64,000 nt of DNA from Drechmeria coniospora (GCF_001625195.1 NC_054390.1:8529222-8593221), one strand, 5' to 3'; numbered from the stretch's first letter, positions 1 through 11,314 are shown. The notes: generated by a model from the letters alone, not told the origin. Made by a program: numbers and translations.

Positions 1-507
1 CGACATGCCCAGTCCATCGAGAAGAAGGGCCAGTCAATGGAGCTTGATGTTGTAATTGTGGTCAAAGGCTGAGGAAAGGAAGTACGGAGTCCTGCATGTA
101 TAGTAGCTCGAAGGTACGGAGTACGTACATACAGTATGCTGCACAGTGAGAAAAACGGAGCGCACTGGCGATAGTGGCTCGGCAGGCTGCCATTGGTCAA
201 TTGACACTGGTGCATTACATAATGGCATACTATGATTTCCTGCATACAGTGCATGCACAACTACAGCACAGTGCTTGTGCGTGTGTTGCCGTACTACGCC
301 TCACCGCTATGGCGATGTGAACCAGCGGTATAAAATTCCATGCGTACAGCTGCATCGTCGGTGCTCGCGGTGCCTAGCAAAAGCACCTCCGATCCCGCCA
401 GCAATTCGGCCTTCTCTCTCCCACCAGAACCGCACGCCAAAACGTTGCACCGAACTCTGCTCTAGTGAGCCTGACGAAATTCGAGTGACTTGGACAACTC
501 CGACACC
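1..507. other. Left-edge intergenic DNA and probable promoter of the PurE-like gene
   Basis: No coding potential I can support. The first 300 bases carry the intergenic words of this genome (for example GTACGGAGTACGTACATACAG-like sequence around 114-134). About 150 bp before the ATG there is a TATA-like stretch (GGTATAAAATTCC near 327-339). No PurK-like coding sequence is present upstream, so the PurE domain that follows is not the tail of a normal bifunctional Ade2 gene within this window. Confidence 0.5.
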
Positions 508-1110
508 ATGGCCCAATCCACGCCGCTAGTCCTCGTCACCATGGGCTCGGATTCCGACCTTCCCGTGCTCAAGGCAGGTATCGACATCCTGACCCAATTT
601 GGCGTCCCGTGGGAAGTCGACATCACATCGGCACATCGGACACCTGCTCGGATGGCCGAGGTCGCCACCCAAGCTGCCGGGCGCGGCATCAAAGTCATCA
701 TCGCCGCCGCCGGAGGCGCTGCTCATTTGCCCGGAATGATTGCAGCCTACACACCATTGCCCGTCATCGGCGTGCCCGTGAAAGCAACGCATTTGGATGG
801 CATGGATTCCCTGCTAAGTATTGTGCAAATGCCCGTAAGTCCCCTGATCCCACGCAGGAGGCCCATCGTCGTCCATCTTGGGCCGTCGAGGGACTAATGA
901 AGACAGCGAGGCGTACCGACGGCCACTGTGGGCATCAACAATTCAGTCAACGCCGCCCTTTTAGCCATCAGATTCCTGGGCGCTTTCATGCCTGAGATGC
1001 AGGAGAAGATGGTGGAATATCAGGCCCAAAACGAGAAGCAGGTGCAGGACAAGGCGAGTCGACTGAGAGAGACGGGCGTAGACGCCTATCTGGCACAAAT
1101 GAATACATGA
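508..1110 (+). CDS. Single-domain PurE-like phosphoribosylaminoimidazole carboxylase / N5-CAIR mutase
   Basis: Two exons, 508-834 and 907-1110, joined across a 72-nt intron (GTAAGT donor, ACAG acceptor), give 176 aa. The protein is a complete PurE fold: GSDSD near residue 12, SAHRTP near 40, GGAAHLPG near 69, then VPVKA, SIVQMPRGVP across the splice, and the [11 protein letters not shown] helix. These match the catalytic and CAIR-binding segments of the class. PurE converts AIR (or N5-CAIR) to CAIR in purine synthesis. In most fungi PurE is the C-terminal half of bifunctional Ade2, whereas here it stands alone. The frame is open upstream to a TTG at 490, but 508 is the first ATG. The gene converges on the siderophore transporter (101-bp gap). 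It may be a purine paralogue or a repurposed carboxylase; the sequence alone does not decide. Confidence 0.85.
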
Positions 1111-1211
1111 TGATTTGCTCCGGTGAATGAGCTCTCTATTTCCGACATCATCTCGGGTCCTCCTCATTTGGACAGCATCGCGTACGCCTTTCTCGTGGTC
1201 AAATATTCGCC

Positions 1212-3005
1212 TCACATCACGTTGCCCCTTACTTGCTTCATGTTCTTGACATTGATATCGCGCCACATGGCCGTTGCGACGAGGGCGACGACCAGCACGG
1301 TGGTGCCGCTGAGAAGCATCGTCTTCTGCCCATCGCCGTACGCTCTCTGGATGGCGATGCGTGCGGGCGAACCCAAGGGATACGACAGCTGGACGTCGAG
1401 ACGTCCGTAAATCTCGTCGAGGTGCTTCAGCTCCGATTCGGGTAGATACTCCCGAAGCTTTCTCGGAAAGACGGACTGCCAGATGGCGGCGGCGGCGGTG
1501 AGGCCGATGGCGGCGCCGATGGAGGCGAAGACGCCCTCGATGGCCAGTACGATGGCAACGTGCTCATGCGACGTGGCCGCCATGACGGCCGTCTGCTCGC
1601 AAACGACAATGGTGCCGCCAGCAATGGCGATGAAAATCTGGCACATGACGAGGTAGCCGACGTGGACGTTGGGCTGACGGAAGCAGATCATCAGGCCGAC
1701 GCCGACCATGAGCAGCGGCACGCCAAAGTAGAGGGCCAACCACTTGAAGCGGCCCGTCCTGCGAATGGCGATTCCGACCAGAAGCGCCCAGAAGCAGGAG
1801 CCGATGCTGTAAATTTGCGAAACGTAGCTGGCCTGGGTCACGGACAGGCCGTTGACGACCTGCAGGAAGGAGGGAAAGTAGGCATCCCAGGTGTAGAAGC
1901 TGACAAAGGTGACGCAGGCCAGGACGCAGGCGCCGAAGACGGTGCGGTCCATGAGCAGACGGTAGGGAACAAATCGAACGGGCGCATACGACGACTCCCA
2001 GACGACGAAGAAGCCGACGAGGAGGATGCCGAGGGCGAGCGAGAGGAGGACGAGGGGGGAATGCCAGCCGAGATCTTGGCGCGAGTAGAGATTCAAGGGC
2101 AGGAGGACGCAGGTGAGACCGGCGCAGATGAGGAGCATTCCGACGACGTCGAACTCACGACCGTGATGGACAAGCGACTGCAGCATCGTGCGATCGCTCT
2201 TACCGCTGGCGACGAGGCCGCGGCGCTGCGCCTTGCGGTAGTTGTGCATGAAGAGGGCGTACAGAGGCAGGCTAACGACGGTCGTCAGCATCGCAAAGGT
2301 GGCAAACGCCCAGCGGAAGCCAGGGCCGTGGAGAAATGCCTCGGATAGGGGTCCGGACAGCCAGGTGGTGATGATATAGGGCGAGCTGGAGAAGGCGAAG
2401 ACGAGGGCTCGGTTCTGAAGCGACGACGTGTCGGCGAGGAAGATGCTCAAGCAATAGTCGAGGCCGCCGAAGCCAATGGTGTACAGGACCTGGGCGGCGG
2501 TGTAGGTTTCGATGTTCCGGCAGACGGCCATGACGGCGAGCCCGACCGTCGTGAGCAAGATGGACAGGAGGTAACCCTGAGGCCGACCAAAGACGTCGAG
2601 GATCCTGGCGAGAGAGAGCTTGAAGAGGCCGCCGACGATCTGACTCATGAGGTGGACGGTCGGCGTCAGCGAGTGCTTGCGAAACGACGACGTGACCCAG
2701 GGCATGAGGCTGCTCGTGGCGCCGTTTTGCATCGTGTTGACGAAGAAGACGAGCCAGATCACGGCGTAGGCCGACAGAAGAGACGTCCTCGTCCACACCG
2801 TCGTCGTCGCCTCGATGCCCTGGACGCCGGCCTTGCCACGGTCGTCGAGGAGCCAAAGCTGGTCGTCACCGCCGCTCAAGTCTTCGCTGGTAGGGATCTC
2901 TCCGGCGGGCCGTCCGCGGTGGGCCTGGGTATGTCCGGGGTCGGATAAGGTGCCGTAACCTAACCCCCCGCCGTCCGCGATGACGGCAGACGTCTCGTCG
3001 GTCAT
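1212..3005 (-). CDS. MFS siderophore iron transporter (MirB/Sit/Arn type)
   Basis: One uninterrupted 597-aa reading frame with ATG at 3005. A hydrophilic N-terminus of about 65 residues ends in KAGVQGIEA, a stretch typical of fungal siderophore importers just before the first membrane helix. Hydrophobic segments follow at roughly 75-94, 146-163, 174-191, 199-215, 231-254, 289-309 and 316-336, with six or seven more to the C-terminus, in keeping with the 14-helix siderophore-H+ symporter family. The family imports ferri-siderophores at the plasma membrane or vesicles; which siderophore is used cannot be read from sequence. It is transcribed divergently from the SidF-like gene over a 2.5-kb region holding two ATCWGATAA sites, which suggests iron-repressed co-regulation. 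MirB or MirD orthology is an inference. Confidence 0.9.
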   Translation of the reverse strand: MTDETSAVIADGGGLGYGTLSDPGHTQAHRGRPAGEIPTSEDLSGGDDQLWLLDDRGKAGVQGIEATTTVWTRTSLLSAYAVIWLVFFVNTMQNGATSSLMPWVTSSFRKHSLTPTVHLMSQIVGGLFKLSLARILDVFGRPQGYLLSILLTTVGLAVMAVCRNIETYTAAQVLYTIGFGGLDYCLSIFLADTSSLQNRALVFAFSSSPYIITTWLSGPLSEAFLHGPGFRWAFATFAMLTTVVSLPLYALFMHNYRKAQRRGLVASGKSDRTMLQSLVHHGREFDVVGMLLICAGLTCVLLPLNLYSRQDLGWHSPLVLLSLALGILLVGFFVVWESSYAPVRFVPYRLLMDRTVFGACVLACVTFVSFYTWDAYFPSFLQVVNGLSVTQASYVSQIYSIGSCFWALLVGIAIRRTGRFKWLALYFGVPLLMVGVGLMICFRQPNVHVGYLVMCQIFIAIAGGTIVVCEQTAVMAATSHEHVAIVLAIEGVFASIGAAIGLTAAAAIWQSVFPRKLREYLPESELKHLDEIYGRLDVQLSYPLGSPARIAIQRAYGDGQKTMLLSGTTVLVVALVATAMWRDINVKNMKQVRGNVM

Positions 3006-3959
3006 TTCCTCGTCGCGCTCGAGCGAATCGAAACCTTGCGTGCTGCAAAATCGACTACTGCACAGCGAGGCTTTTGTTCAAGGAGCCAGAATAGTGATGG
3101 ATTCGACTGGGCCATCCGGGCGTTGAGCCAGAGGGATGACGGGTATGAATGCTGCCTGTGCTGATGCGGTAGGAGATTCGAGAGACAAGGGTCGAGTCTG
3201 AGTGACTCGAACTGTAACACCAACTGGCTCCACGGGGTATTCTAATGTCGGTGCCGCAGCACTTGACACCGCGAGGCGAGATGAGACAGAATAGGAGGCC
3301 AGACGGGCGCCTCGGTGCACGCTGTGCTGCCAGAAGCGACGCAAAGTGTACTAACAGGATGGACACGGAACGAAAGGCGAGCGTGATGTGAGCGAGAGAA
3401 GGCCGATGCAGGTTTGGAGGGCCACTGCATCAAGTCACGAGCGGTCGCACAGCGTAGCGTTTGGTGATGCGAGCCACCGGCGGCGCCGGGCGATCTCGGC
3501 AGCTCGTACGGGGGTTGGGCTGTTGGCCGTCAGTACCAATCTCAGCAGCGAAGAGGTTCACCACCCGGTGGCCCAAGGCGTTCTTGGGCACGTCACGGGC
3601 ACCGCGCTACCGCTGAACGATGGTTGAAGGCCGAGACCGGCATCGTTCCTAACGCGGCCTCGTGGTTCGCCCGGGGATTCGGCTCGGAGCAGCGGCGTTA
3701 CCTTGTGCAGATGCTGAGCAGGGGAAGGGAATGCATCCATGTGCCAGCAGAGTGATGTACTTACGGAGCAAGCACGAGTATGCTGGCCTCGTGGACAGGC
3801 AAAGTACAACTGTACCACGTCCATGCAATGCAGGTGCTTGTCAGCTTTTCGTATGGTCAGTGTTGGCGCATGTCGTGTTGCTCTGCCGAGTGGGTGTGTC
3901 GGATGACAGCTGTGTGGGAAGCTGAAAAAAAGTTGACAGGGGATGCCTTGCTGCGATGT

Positions 3960-3968
3960 TTATCTGAT
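3960..3968 (-). promoter_or_regulatory. Iron-responsive GATA-factor site (ATCWGATAA)
   Basis: TTATCTGAT on the plus strand is the reverse complement of ATCAGATAA, the extended site bound by fungal iron repressors of the SreA/Urbs1/Sre type. It lies 955 bp upstream of the transporter ATG and 1.5 kb upstream of the SidF-like ATG. Confidence 0.65.
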
Positions 3969-4408
3969 CGTACTATTATGAGACAGTGACGCAGGTTGGT
4001 ACTCGATGCAAGTACTCTGTACATGTACATAGTTGTACATGTACTCGGCACAAGTACTGCACTGTACCAGTATCTCCAAGTAAGCACTGTACTTGCAGTG
4101 TTGGCGACCACTGAAAACCCATCGAGCACAGGAAAGGGTAATTCCAACAACCACTTCGTTCTCCGTCCAGAGAGAACTTTGTACGGAGTACATACTAGTA
4201 CTTACATGTAAGTACAGTACTCCATACAGTACAAGTTATGGTAAAATAAAAGAAAAAGTAATAAGCACGTCCGACCATGGTAAGCAAAGGTACATGAATA
4301 TCTAGGTCTAGTACGGAGTACGTACCTGCACTTGCACTGTAGGTGTACATGCTGTTGTACCTATACCTAAGTACAGTACAAATGTACAAGTACTCGTAAA
4401 AAATCTCA

Positions 4409-4417
4409 TTATCAGAT
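4409..4417 (-). promoter_or_regulatory. Iron-responsive GATA-factor site (ATCWGATAA)
   Basis: TTATCAGAT on the plus strand, the reverse complement of ATCTGATAA. It is the second such site in the divergent promoter, about 1.1 kb before the SidF-like start codon. Confidence 0.65.
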
Positions 4418-5505
4418 CCGCACGCCTCCAGCCCGGCCCAAGCACCAACAAGCGCAAGGCATTATTCCGACATCAGCCGAAGGCCTCGAAAAAGATGACC
4501 CCTGCAAGGCGACCAGGTCTTGACCGGTATGGACGTCCTTTCTCTGCGAGATTTTCTTGCGCGATTTTCCCTCGTCGAAGAATCGACGCGATGATGGATT
4601 TCGGCCTCCCCTACCCCGGCCGGTTCCACGGCCAACGTACCGATACCTGTTCCGCCAGGTGTGAATGTACATGTGATTACTCGAAGGGTACTTGTTGTAG
4701 AAGCAAGTGCTCCGTAAGTCCTCGGTGCATGTACTGTACTTACATACTATATTAGCTGTCTGCCTGCTTACAGCACATGTGGGTGTAAGTAAGTACAAGC
4801 ACTTGTACAACTAGGCTCAAGTACTCCGTACAGTACATGAACACCTGGATCAGGGGACAGAGGTGTACAAGTACAGTACTTAAGTACAGTACTTACATGT
4901 ACAGTACAATCCAAGTACACCGGGGCGTGTACGAGTAGGGGGTGTGTGCGACGGCAAAACGGACCTGTGCGACCCCACTTCGTCCGAGGTTCGGGAAGCA
5001 GACAGAGCAGCAAGCAAGCAGGTGCGCCGGCTGCACTTGACAAACGCTTCACAGAGACGGATCCGCAACGGCATCCGATGGGGATGGCAGGCACGCAACT
5101 CCCCTCGCGCCTGCCTCGTGCTTGCAGTAGGTATATTACATGTACTTGTACTCCATGCCGGTACGTGCAAGCAAGTACAGGTACAATAGAGTAAATACTT
5201 GTACGGGGTCACAATACGTAAAGTAGGTGCACGTCTTCATGCATACATGTACCTGTACGGAGCAAGCAAGTACAAGCAGTGACGTGTAAGCGAGTGCTGA
5301 ACTTGGCGGACGGACGGGTGGCAGAATCGTTGTCGGTGAAGCGCAAGCCAATGCTCAGCACGCTCGCTCTACCTATTCGTATACTTGCAACTATTCCATA
5401 CTGTACTTGTCGTTCTACTTCCACTTCCACTTCCAACCGTCCTTTCTCTGCTCCACGGCATCATCGGCATTCGTCTGCCTGCTCTCCTCCGCATCGTCTT
5501 GCGCA

Positions 5506-6965
5506 ATGGCGGCTGCTGCCGTTGTCCAGCTGGCGTCTCTGTCGGCCGACGAGACGGTCATCAAGCTTCCTCATCCCTACCTCACCGAGTATACCGTCCG
5601 GCCAACGGGACGCAAGGAGCTTCCCAATGTTCCTCTATACCAGCTCCGCGAACGACAGGCCTCCTCGAGGACGCCTCTCCCCATGAAGCTGGACGATGAC
5701 GGCATCTTGTTCTCCGATCGCACCGACCTCAAATCGAGCGAGCTACCCCCGGCGTCCGACAACAGCTCCTGGGCGCGCGCGAGACGATCGCCCTGCTCGA
5801 CCATCGTCTGGGACGGCGCCGAGGCCCCGGATCTGGCCCAGGCCTGGCTGCTGCTCTACGTCCTCTTCACCGTCCGCCCCGGCATGGAGACGCTGCGTCT
5901 CGAGCTCCGGGGCCAGAAGGCGGCGACGCTGGCCCGGCAGCTGACGGACGTCATGCTGGCCATCGAGCACCCGCTGCGAGCAAAGGAGACGCGGTCACCC
6001 TCTGCGAGGACGGATCGGTGCGTCGTGCTCGCACTGCGAGGCACCTTTTGGCAGGGCGCCGGCTCTCCCTTTGGCCCTCGTCCCGTGTGGTGCCCTCAGG
6101 AATCACCCTCGTCCTTGTCCGGCCCGACCTCCTCGCTTGCCTCGTACCCTCCCATGCCTCTGCATCACACAATGACGGTCGCCTCGGCGGGCGACCCGCA
6201 AGATCCGGGTCGGTACCAGCAGGCCTGGCACCCGATTCGGCCCGCCAAACCCGCCCCCGGCGCCGTCGTGTACAGTCGATGGATCCCTCACCTCAAGGAG
6301 ACATTCTCCATGGTGTCTCTTGATTACGAAAACGACGAGCACCTGCGCCTGTTTCACGAGTGGCAAAACGACCCACGCGTGTCGCAGGGGTGGAACGAGA
6401 CCGGCACGCTGGAACAGCACCGTGAGTATCTGCGCCGCATTCACGAGGATCCTCATCAGGTAGCCATCCTGGCCAAGTGGGACGACGTTTACTTTGCCTA
6501 CTTTGAGGTATACTGGGCCAAGGTATGAATGACGCGTAGAATTCCCCGTCGAGCATCCGGACAGGCGATGCACGGACATGCACTAACGTCGGGATCGCAC
6601 AGGAGGACCGGCTCGGCGGCTACTACGACGCCGGCGACTTTGACCGCGGCCGTCACTCCCTCGTGGGCGACGTGCGCTTCCGCGGGCCTCACCGGGTCTC
6701 TGCTTGGTGGAGCAGCCTGATGCACTACCTCTTCCTCGACGAGCCGCGCACCATGGACGTCGTCGGCGAACCCAAAGACTCGAACTCGACGGTCATCATG
6801 TACGATCTCATCCACGGCTTCGGCCTCGAAAAGTTTGTCGACTTGCCGCACAAACGGAGCGCGCTCGTGCGCTGCTCGAGGGCGAGATTCTTCCAACTGT
6901 GCCCGCTGGCGGAGAATGAAAAGGCCGTCGGGGGGATGAAGATTGGGTTGGTGCCAAAGCTGTAG
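5506..6965 (+). CDS. sidF: SidF-like N5-hydroxyornithine acyl (anhydromevalonyl) transferase, GNAT superfamily
   Basis: Two exons, 5506-6522 and 6603-6965, with an 80-nt intron (GTATGA donor, CACAG acceptor), give 459 aa. The C-terminal half is the IucB/SidF-type acetyltransferase domain. [21 protein letters not shown]...WNETG sits near residues 270-310. After the splice come [26 protein letters not shown] and the [13 protein letters not shown] helix, the usual order of this family. SidF transfers anhydromevalonyl from CoA to N5-hydroxyornithine in fusarinine synthesis. The protein ends in PKL, a weak variant of the peroxisomal PTS1 signal; SidF is peroxisomal in Aspergillus. The reading frame is open upstream to a TTG at 5407, and 5506 is the first ATG. 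A SidL-type acetylase is the main alternative, but the neighbouring SidI-like and SidD-like genes favour SidF. Confidence 0.85.
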
Positions 6966-7328
6966 GTGCCAAAAACAAAAGCCGGGGGTGAAATGAAGCG
7001 GACGCGAACGAGCATGCGATAAATGATGCATTGGACCCGGAGGAAGAAGGCGTTTTTAGTACAAGAAATCCGTGGTTCATGATATTCATTTCATGACAAG
7101 TTCTCAGGGTCAGCCTCGAGTGTTCCAACGCCGTGATACCTGAATGTGTGGATGCGGCCCCAAGCATCGACAACAGCAACGACAATAAAAGCAGGAATTC
7201 TTGAGTATGCAAAATCCCCAAGCACGTAGCTTTATTGTGTATGCTCACTCATCTATTTGCATCATTTATCCCGTATCCACATGTGCGCTTCCGTGAGTCG
7301 TAAAAAACAGTACGCAAGGAGGCACATT
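6966..7328. other. Convergent 3' intergenic spacer (SidF-like / SidI-like)
   Basis: 363 bp between two stop codons. It holds an AATAAA-like poly(A) context (GACAATAAAAGC near 7181-7192) and otherwise nothing I recognise. Confidence 0.4.
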
Positions 7329-9177
7329 TCACAGCCTCGACGTTTTCGCCCGCTGGTGGAGAATGGCATCACCAAGCTTGGCCATCTCAAACTTCCGAAC
7401 CTTGCCGCTGCCAGTCAGCGGAACGTCGGTCGGCACGCCGCCCTCGCCGAGCCAGAAAATGTGCGAGGGGCATTTGTGCTTGCCAAGTTCGGTGCGGACC
7501 CAATCGCGCAGCTCGTCGTCGGCTGGCCTGGCGCTGTTCTCGACGCGCTCGAGGAATGAGGCGACGACTTCGCCGTAGTGCTTGTCCCGAAGACCGACGA
7601 CGATGGCTCGCGAAATGGACGGGTGAGCCATGAGACGCTCCTCGATCTCGAGGGGGTAGATGTTTTCACCGCCTTGGTCCTGTCAGTTCCCTCTCGGCAC
7701 ACAAAGGTTGATGATGCATGGGACAGAGTACGCACCTCGGATGATGATGTCCTTGAACCGACCGGTGATGGTGCAGTAGCCGTTCTCGTCAAAGACGGCC
7801 TCGTCTCCCGTGTGGAGCCACAGGACGCCGGCGGCATCCCGGACCATGACCTCGTTCGTCTTCTCCGAATTGTTCCAGTAGCCGGCCTGCAGCTGGTAGC
7901 CGGCCATGCAGAGCTCGCCCCGCGTGCCGACGGGGACAACGTTGCCGTGGCGATCGATGATCTTGGCATGAGCGTGCGGCATGACGGTGCCCACCGTCGT
8001 CAGGCGCATGTCCATGGCGTCGTCGGTGAAGGCGTTGAAGCACGTTGGCGACGCCTCGGTCAGCCCGTAGCTGCTCGTGAACTCGGACATGCCGAAGCGG
8101 TTCACCAACAGCTCCATCAGGTACCTCGGAACGGGCGCACCGGCGATGATGCCCGTCCGGAGCCGCTCGCAGCTGAAGTTGGCTGGCAGCTCGGCCTGGA
8201 AGAGCGAGTCGAACATGGCGGGCACGCCGTGGACGGCGGTGCATCGTTCCTCGGAGATGGCGCGAAGGGTGGAGGGGATGTCGAAGACCTCGGCCGGGTA
8301 GACGATCTTGCCGCCGTGGGTGACGATGGCGAGGAGGCCGAGGACGAGGCCGAAGCAGTGGAAGAGCGGCGGCGGGCAGCAGAGAACGTCATCGGAGCCG
8401 AGCCGCATCCTGTCGCCGATGAAGCGCGCGTTGTTGACGAGGTTGCTGCCGCACGTTAGCCATGGCTCCGTCCGGCAACGGCCGGCAACTGTCGACCCAC
8501 TGGTGCGTGAGCATGGCGGCCTTTGGCCGTCCCGTCGTTCCGCTCGTGAACTGCAGGTTGACGACCTGATGCGGCAGCACCCGTCGCATGGTACGGCTCA
8601 GTCGATCGCGGCTCCGTCCCCGGCTCGACCTCACCAACGCCTCGTACGTGGCGTATCCTTCCGTCTCGCCCCGCAGGAGCACAACCTCGGGCCCCCGTCC
8701 GGCCTCCTTCTCGCTCCGCAAGGCCGAGAGAAGGGCGGCGTTGCTCAGGCGTCCGATGAGACGGGTGGTGAAGAGGACCTTGCAGTCGGAGAACTGGATG
8801 CCGTACAGGGCCTCGGTGCTGGTGTAGGTGTTGTTGAGGATGACGAGGATGGCGCCTATCTTGGCGACGGCGAAGAAGACGGCGGCATACTGCTCGCAGT
8901 TGCCCGCCATGATGGCGACCCGATCGCCGACGGCGATGCCCATGTCGAGCAGGGCTTGGGCGAGCAGGGAGCTCTGCTGGTTGAGCTCGTTGTACGTCCA
9001 GCGGGCTCCGGTCCAGGGGATGACGAGACACTCGTTCGTGCCATGCTGGTACGTCTGGAGCTCCAGCAGCTCCCCGAGCGTGAGGTCGACGAGGGGAGGG
9101 TCGACGGGGCCGTGGAGGATGGATAGGCTCTGCGACGGGCGAGCGACGATTTCTTGCGTCGCTGCCATGGCCGCCAT
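7329..9177 (-). CDS. sidI: SidI-like acyl-CoA ligase (mevalonyl-CoA synthetase), peroxisomal
   Basis: Three exons on the minus strand, 9177-8501, 8445-7736 and 7672-7329, with introns of 55 and 63 nt, give 576 aa. The first splice restores THHNLVNNARF and the second restores IIRGGENIYPLEIEERL, both canonical ANL-ligase strings, which makes the model secure. Motifs in order: FTSGTTGRPKAAMLTH (P-loop), SYGLTEASP, LHTGDEAVFDENGY, GRFKDIIIRGGENIYP, and the catalytic-Lys region TGSGKVRKFEM. The protein ends in SRL, a canonical PTS1. SidI makes mevalonyl-CoA for the SidF acyl donor. I see no N-terminal PTS2. The promoter region upstream (9178 onward) carries an ATCAGATAA site at 9535. A generic medium-chain acyl-CoA ligase is possible if the genomic context is ignored. 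Confidence 0.85.
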
Positions 9178-9534
9178 CTTTCTCGCGGCGGTTGGAAAGT
9201 CGTACGGGGAAACGTACGACGAGGAAAAATAAAAGTGTAGGCTGTGGGAAATCTAGCCAAGGCCCACCGGGACGGTCCAAGGTTGCATGCAGGTCTCGTC
9301 ACGTCTCTGATGCCCGCGTCCGTGCAAGGTCGTGCGAGCATTACATGTACTCGTTGCCGCACTCCGTAGGCACCATCACGTCGGGCGCCCGGAAAGATGG
9401 CGACAAAAGGGCGCTCCGTGCTCGTCCATGTCGGAGCCGAACCTGCTCGGGCGGCTGTCTCGGCCCTCGACGCGTTTCGAGCTTCGCCAAGGCACACGGC
9501 TCGAGGTGGAAATCTGATCATCGGATCAGATTCG

Positions 9535-9543
9535 ATCAGATAA
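9535..9543 (+). promoter_or_regulatory. Iron-responsive GATA-factor site (ATCWGATAA)
   Basis: Exact ATCAGATAA, 358 bp upstream of the SidI-like ATG on the opposite strand. ATCTGATC and ATCAGATT flank it within 30 bp, forming a small cluster of related half-sites. Confidence 0.7.
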
Positions 9544-10193
9544 GGTTCCTTGTTTCCAGCACAATGCAATGGCCTTTGGTATTACGTGTACGGCGTACCT
9601 TGGGTACTGTGTACCGGCACGTGCACATGAGTACAAGTGTACTCCGCACTGTACACTTGCATCTGCATGCACCAGCACATGTACGCAGGTTTTCCGCGCA
9701 TAAGTACGTGTGTACTTGCTCCGCACAGGGCTTACAACTACTAGCCTAGTGCTCCGTACAGAGTGCCTACAGGGTACACCCAAGTACATGTACAGTAGTT
9801 GTAGGCCACCTACCCAGTACCTACAGTACACACCAGTGCCGAATGGCTTCCCTGGCTCGAACCTGCAGAGTCTGCAGCAGCGCAGGCCGCTGACTCCCCG
9901 CCCCGAACTCGCTCGAGGCAAGGATGCAAAGAGTACTGGTGCGGAGCAGGTGCTCCAAAACGGCAAGTAATTCATACTAGATATTAGTTACAAGTAGTTG
10001 TAAACTGCACGGGCACGACAGAGTACATGCAACTGCAACGTACTAACAGAGTCCTGTACAGTAAGTACGGAGTCCTTGTATAGGTGTACACCCACACGCA
10101 CATGTACCGGTACATGGGATGTATTTCACGCACGTCTCGTCGGCGTGCCGCCTTGGCAAAGCTGGGATGAAGCGTCCTTTTTTTTATCAGATC

Positions 10194-10202
10194 AAACGAG
10201 AT
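10194..10202 (-). promoter_or_regulatory. Iron-responsive GATA-factor site (ATCWGATAA)
   Basis: TTATCAGAT on plus, the reverse complement of ATCTGATAA, preceded by a T-tract. It lies between the SidI-like and NRPS genes. Confidence 0.6.
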
Positions 10203-10446
10203 CCGCAATCCCACCATCGGTGCTAATGCATTCCAGCACAGTCGCGTGCGGTTCTTTCGTCCTGCCTTTCCCAATACAGGCAGTAACAAGGAGGAAACGC
10301 AGGACTGTGACCGAGGAACTCCGTACGGAGCGCCGAGTGTTGGTATTCCCGCTTACAAGTACGCTTACCGTGCGGAGCACATGGATATGTACTGTAATTA
10401 CGTGGGCATGTGCTCCGTACTGCGTACTGTACATATCCTGGGTTCC

Positions 10447-10464
10447 GTACGGAGTACTCCGTAC
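10447..10464. repeat. 18-bp perfect palindrome GTACGGAGTACTCCGTAC
   Basis: Read directly. The same 18 bases recur at 11627-11644 and 50201-50218, and its halves (GTACGGAG, CTCCGTAC) are scattered through nearly all intergenic DNA of the window. Confidence 0.9.
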
Positions 10465-11286
10465 TAGGTAAGCCTATAGTGCTTGTACTATAACGGCGTC
10501 GAGTACCAGGTAGGTGCCTCTAGTAAGCACAGAGTACGGCGCAGTAGCCGGTGCTTTTCGTCGGAAGTGGAACGGAATACATGCACCAACACGAGAACAA
10601 TACCCACCATGTAGCAATGAGTAAACCCTCGTATTCGTGCCCCAAACGTCGAATACGGACTCGTAAAGGTGAACGGAGAAAAAAAAGGTCGGTGATGGTA
10701 CATGAAAGTGACGGAGTGAGAGGCATTTTGTTCCCCAGCATTGCGCCCAGCCAAGTGACGGACATCAGCACTTGTTCGATTTGTGGAGCATTATTGCCTG
10801 ACAGTCTGGGCAGCTCAAGCATGCGTCCGACACTTGAGAGTCCTTGCACGGAGAGGTGGCATGTGTCCAAAGAAAACACGCCCATTTTTCAGACTGGCTC
10901 GAACTGTTCTTGGGAGAGATCGAAATGGTGAGGGCATCAACAGCAGGTGACGAGAGACACGTACTTGGGCGATACACTGTGGTGTATGGGTACAGGAAGT
11001 ACTGTAACTGGCACCTCGTCCTGGTATTATGTGCTGCTGACTTACAGTACACATGTACTGTAAATGTTCATCCTGTACTCCGTCCTCCGTACAGTAAGTA
11101 CATGTGACTGTTGGGAAATATGCGCAAGCACCTGTTGGAGCAGTAGCACCATACTTTAGTGCGGCGAAAATGCCTGCTGGTGTAATAACGGTCGGCTCGC
11201 GAATCCTGGCCAGGAACGGTTCGGCAGGAAAAGTTCAACACCTGTATTCCGTACGGAGTAGGTACATCCATCTACAGTACTTACTT

Positions 11287-11314
11287 ACTAGGTACCTAGG
11301 TAGGTACCTAGTAC
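11287..11314. repeat. 13-bp inverted repeat with 2-bp spacer
   Basis: TACTAGGTACCTA, then GG, then TAGGTACCTAGTA: a perfect inverted repeat. The first 18 bases (TACTAGGTACCTAGGTAG) recur exactly at 49147-49164. Confidence 0.85.

Larger units (their letters stand above)
3006..5505. promoter_or_regulatory. Divergent promoter region between siderophore transporter and SidF-like gene
   Basis: A 2.5-kb stretch with no convincing gene. It contains two exact iron-GATA sites (3960-3968, 4409-4417). From about 4000 it is dense in short words built on GTAC (TACTGTAC, ACATGTAC, AGTACGGAGTACG at 4311-4323), which occur in almost every intergenic region here. The leader of the SidF-like gene is pyrimidine-rich, with a TTCCACTTCCAC-type run near 5415-5440. 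Confidence 0.6.

Noticed and set aside
1560..2348. 262-aa open frame on the plus strand, antisense to the siderophore transporter
   Set aside because: Charged low-complexity translation opposite a clear 14-TM protein; a shadow of GC-rich codon use.
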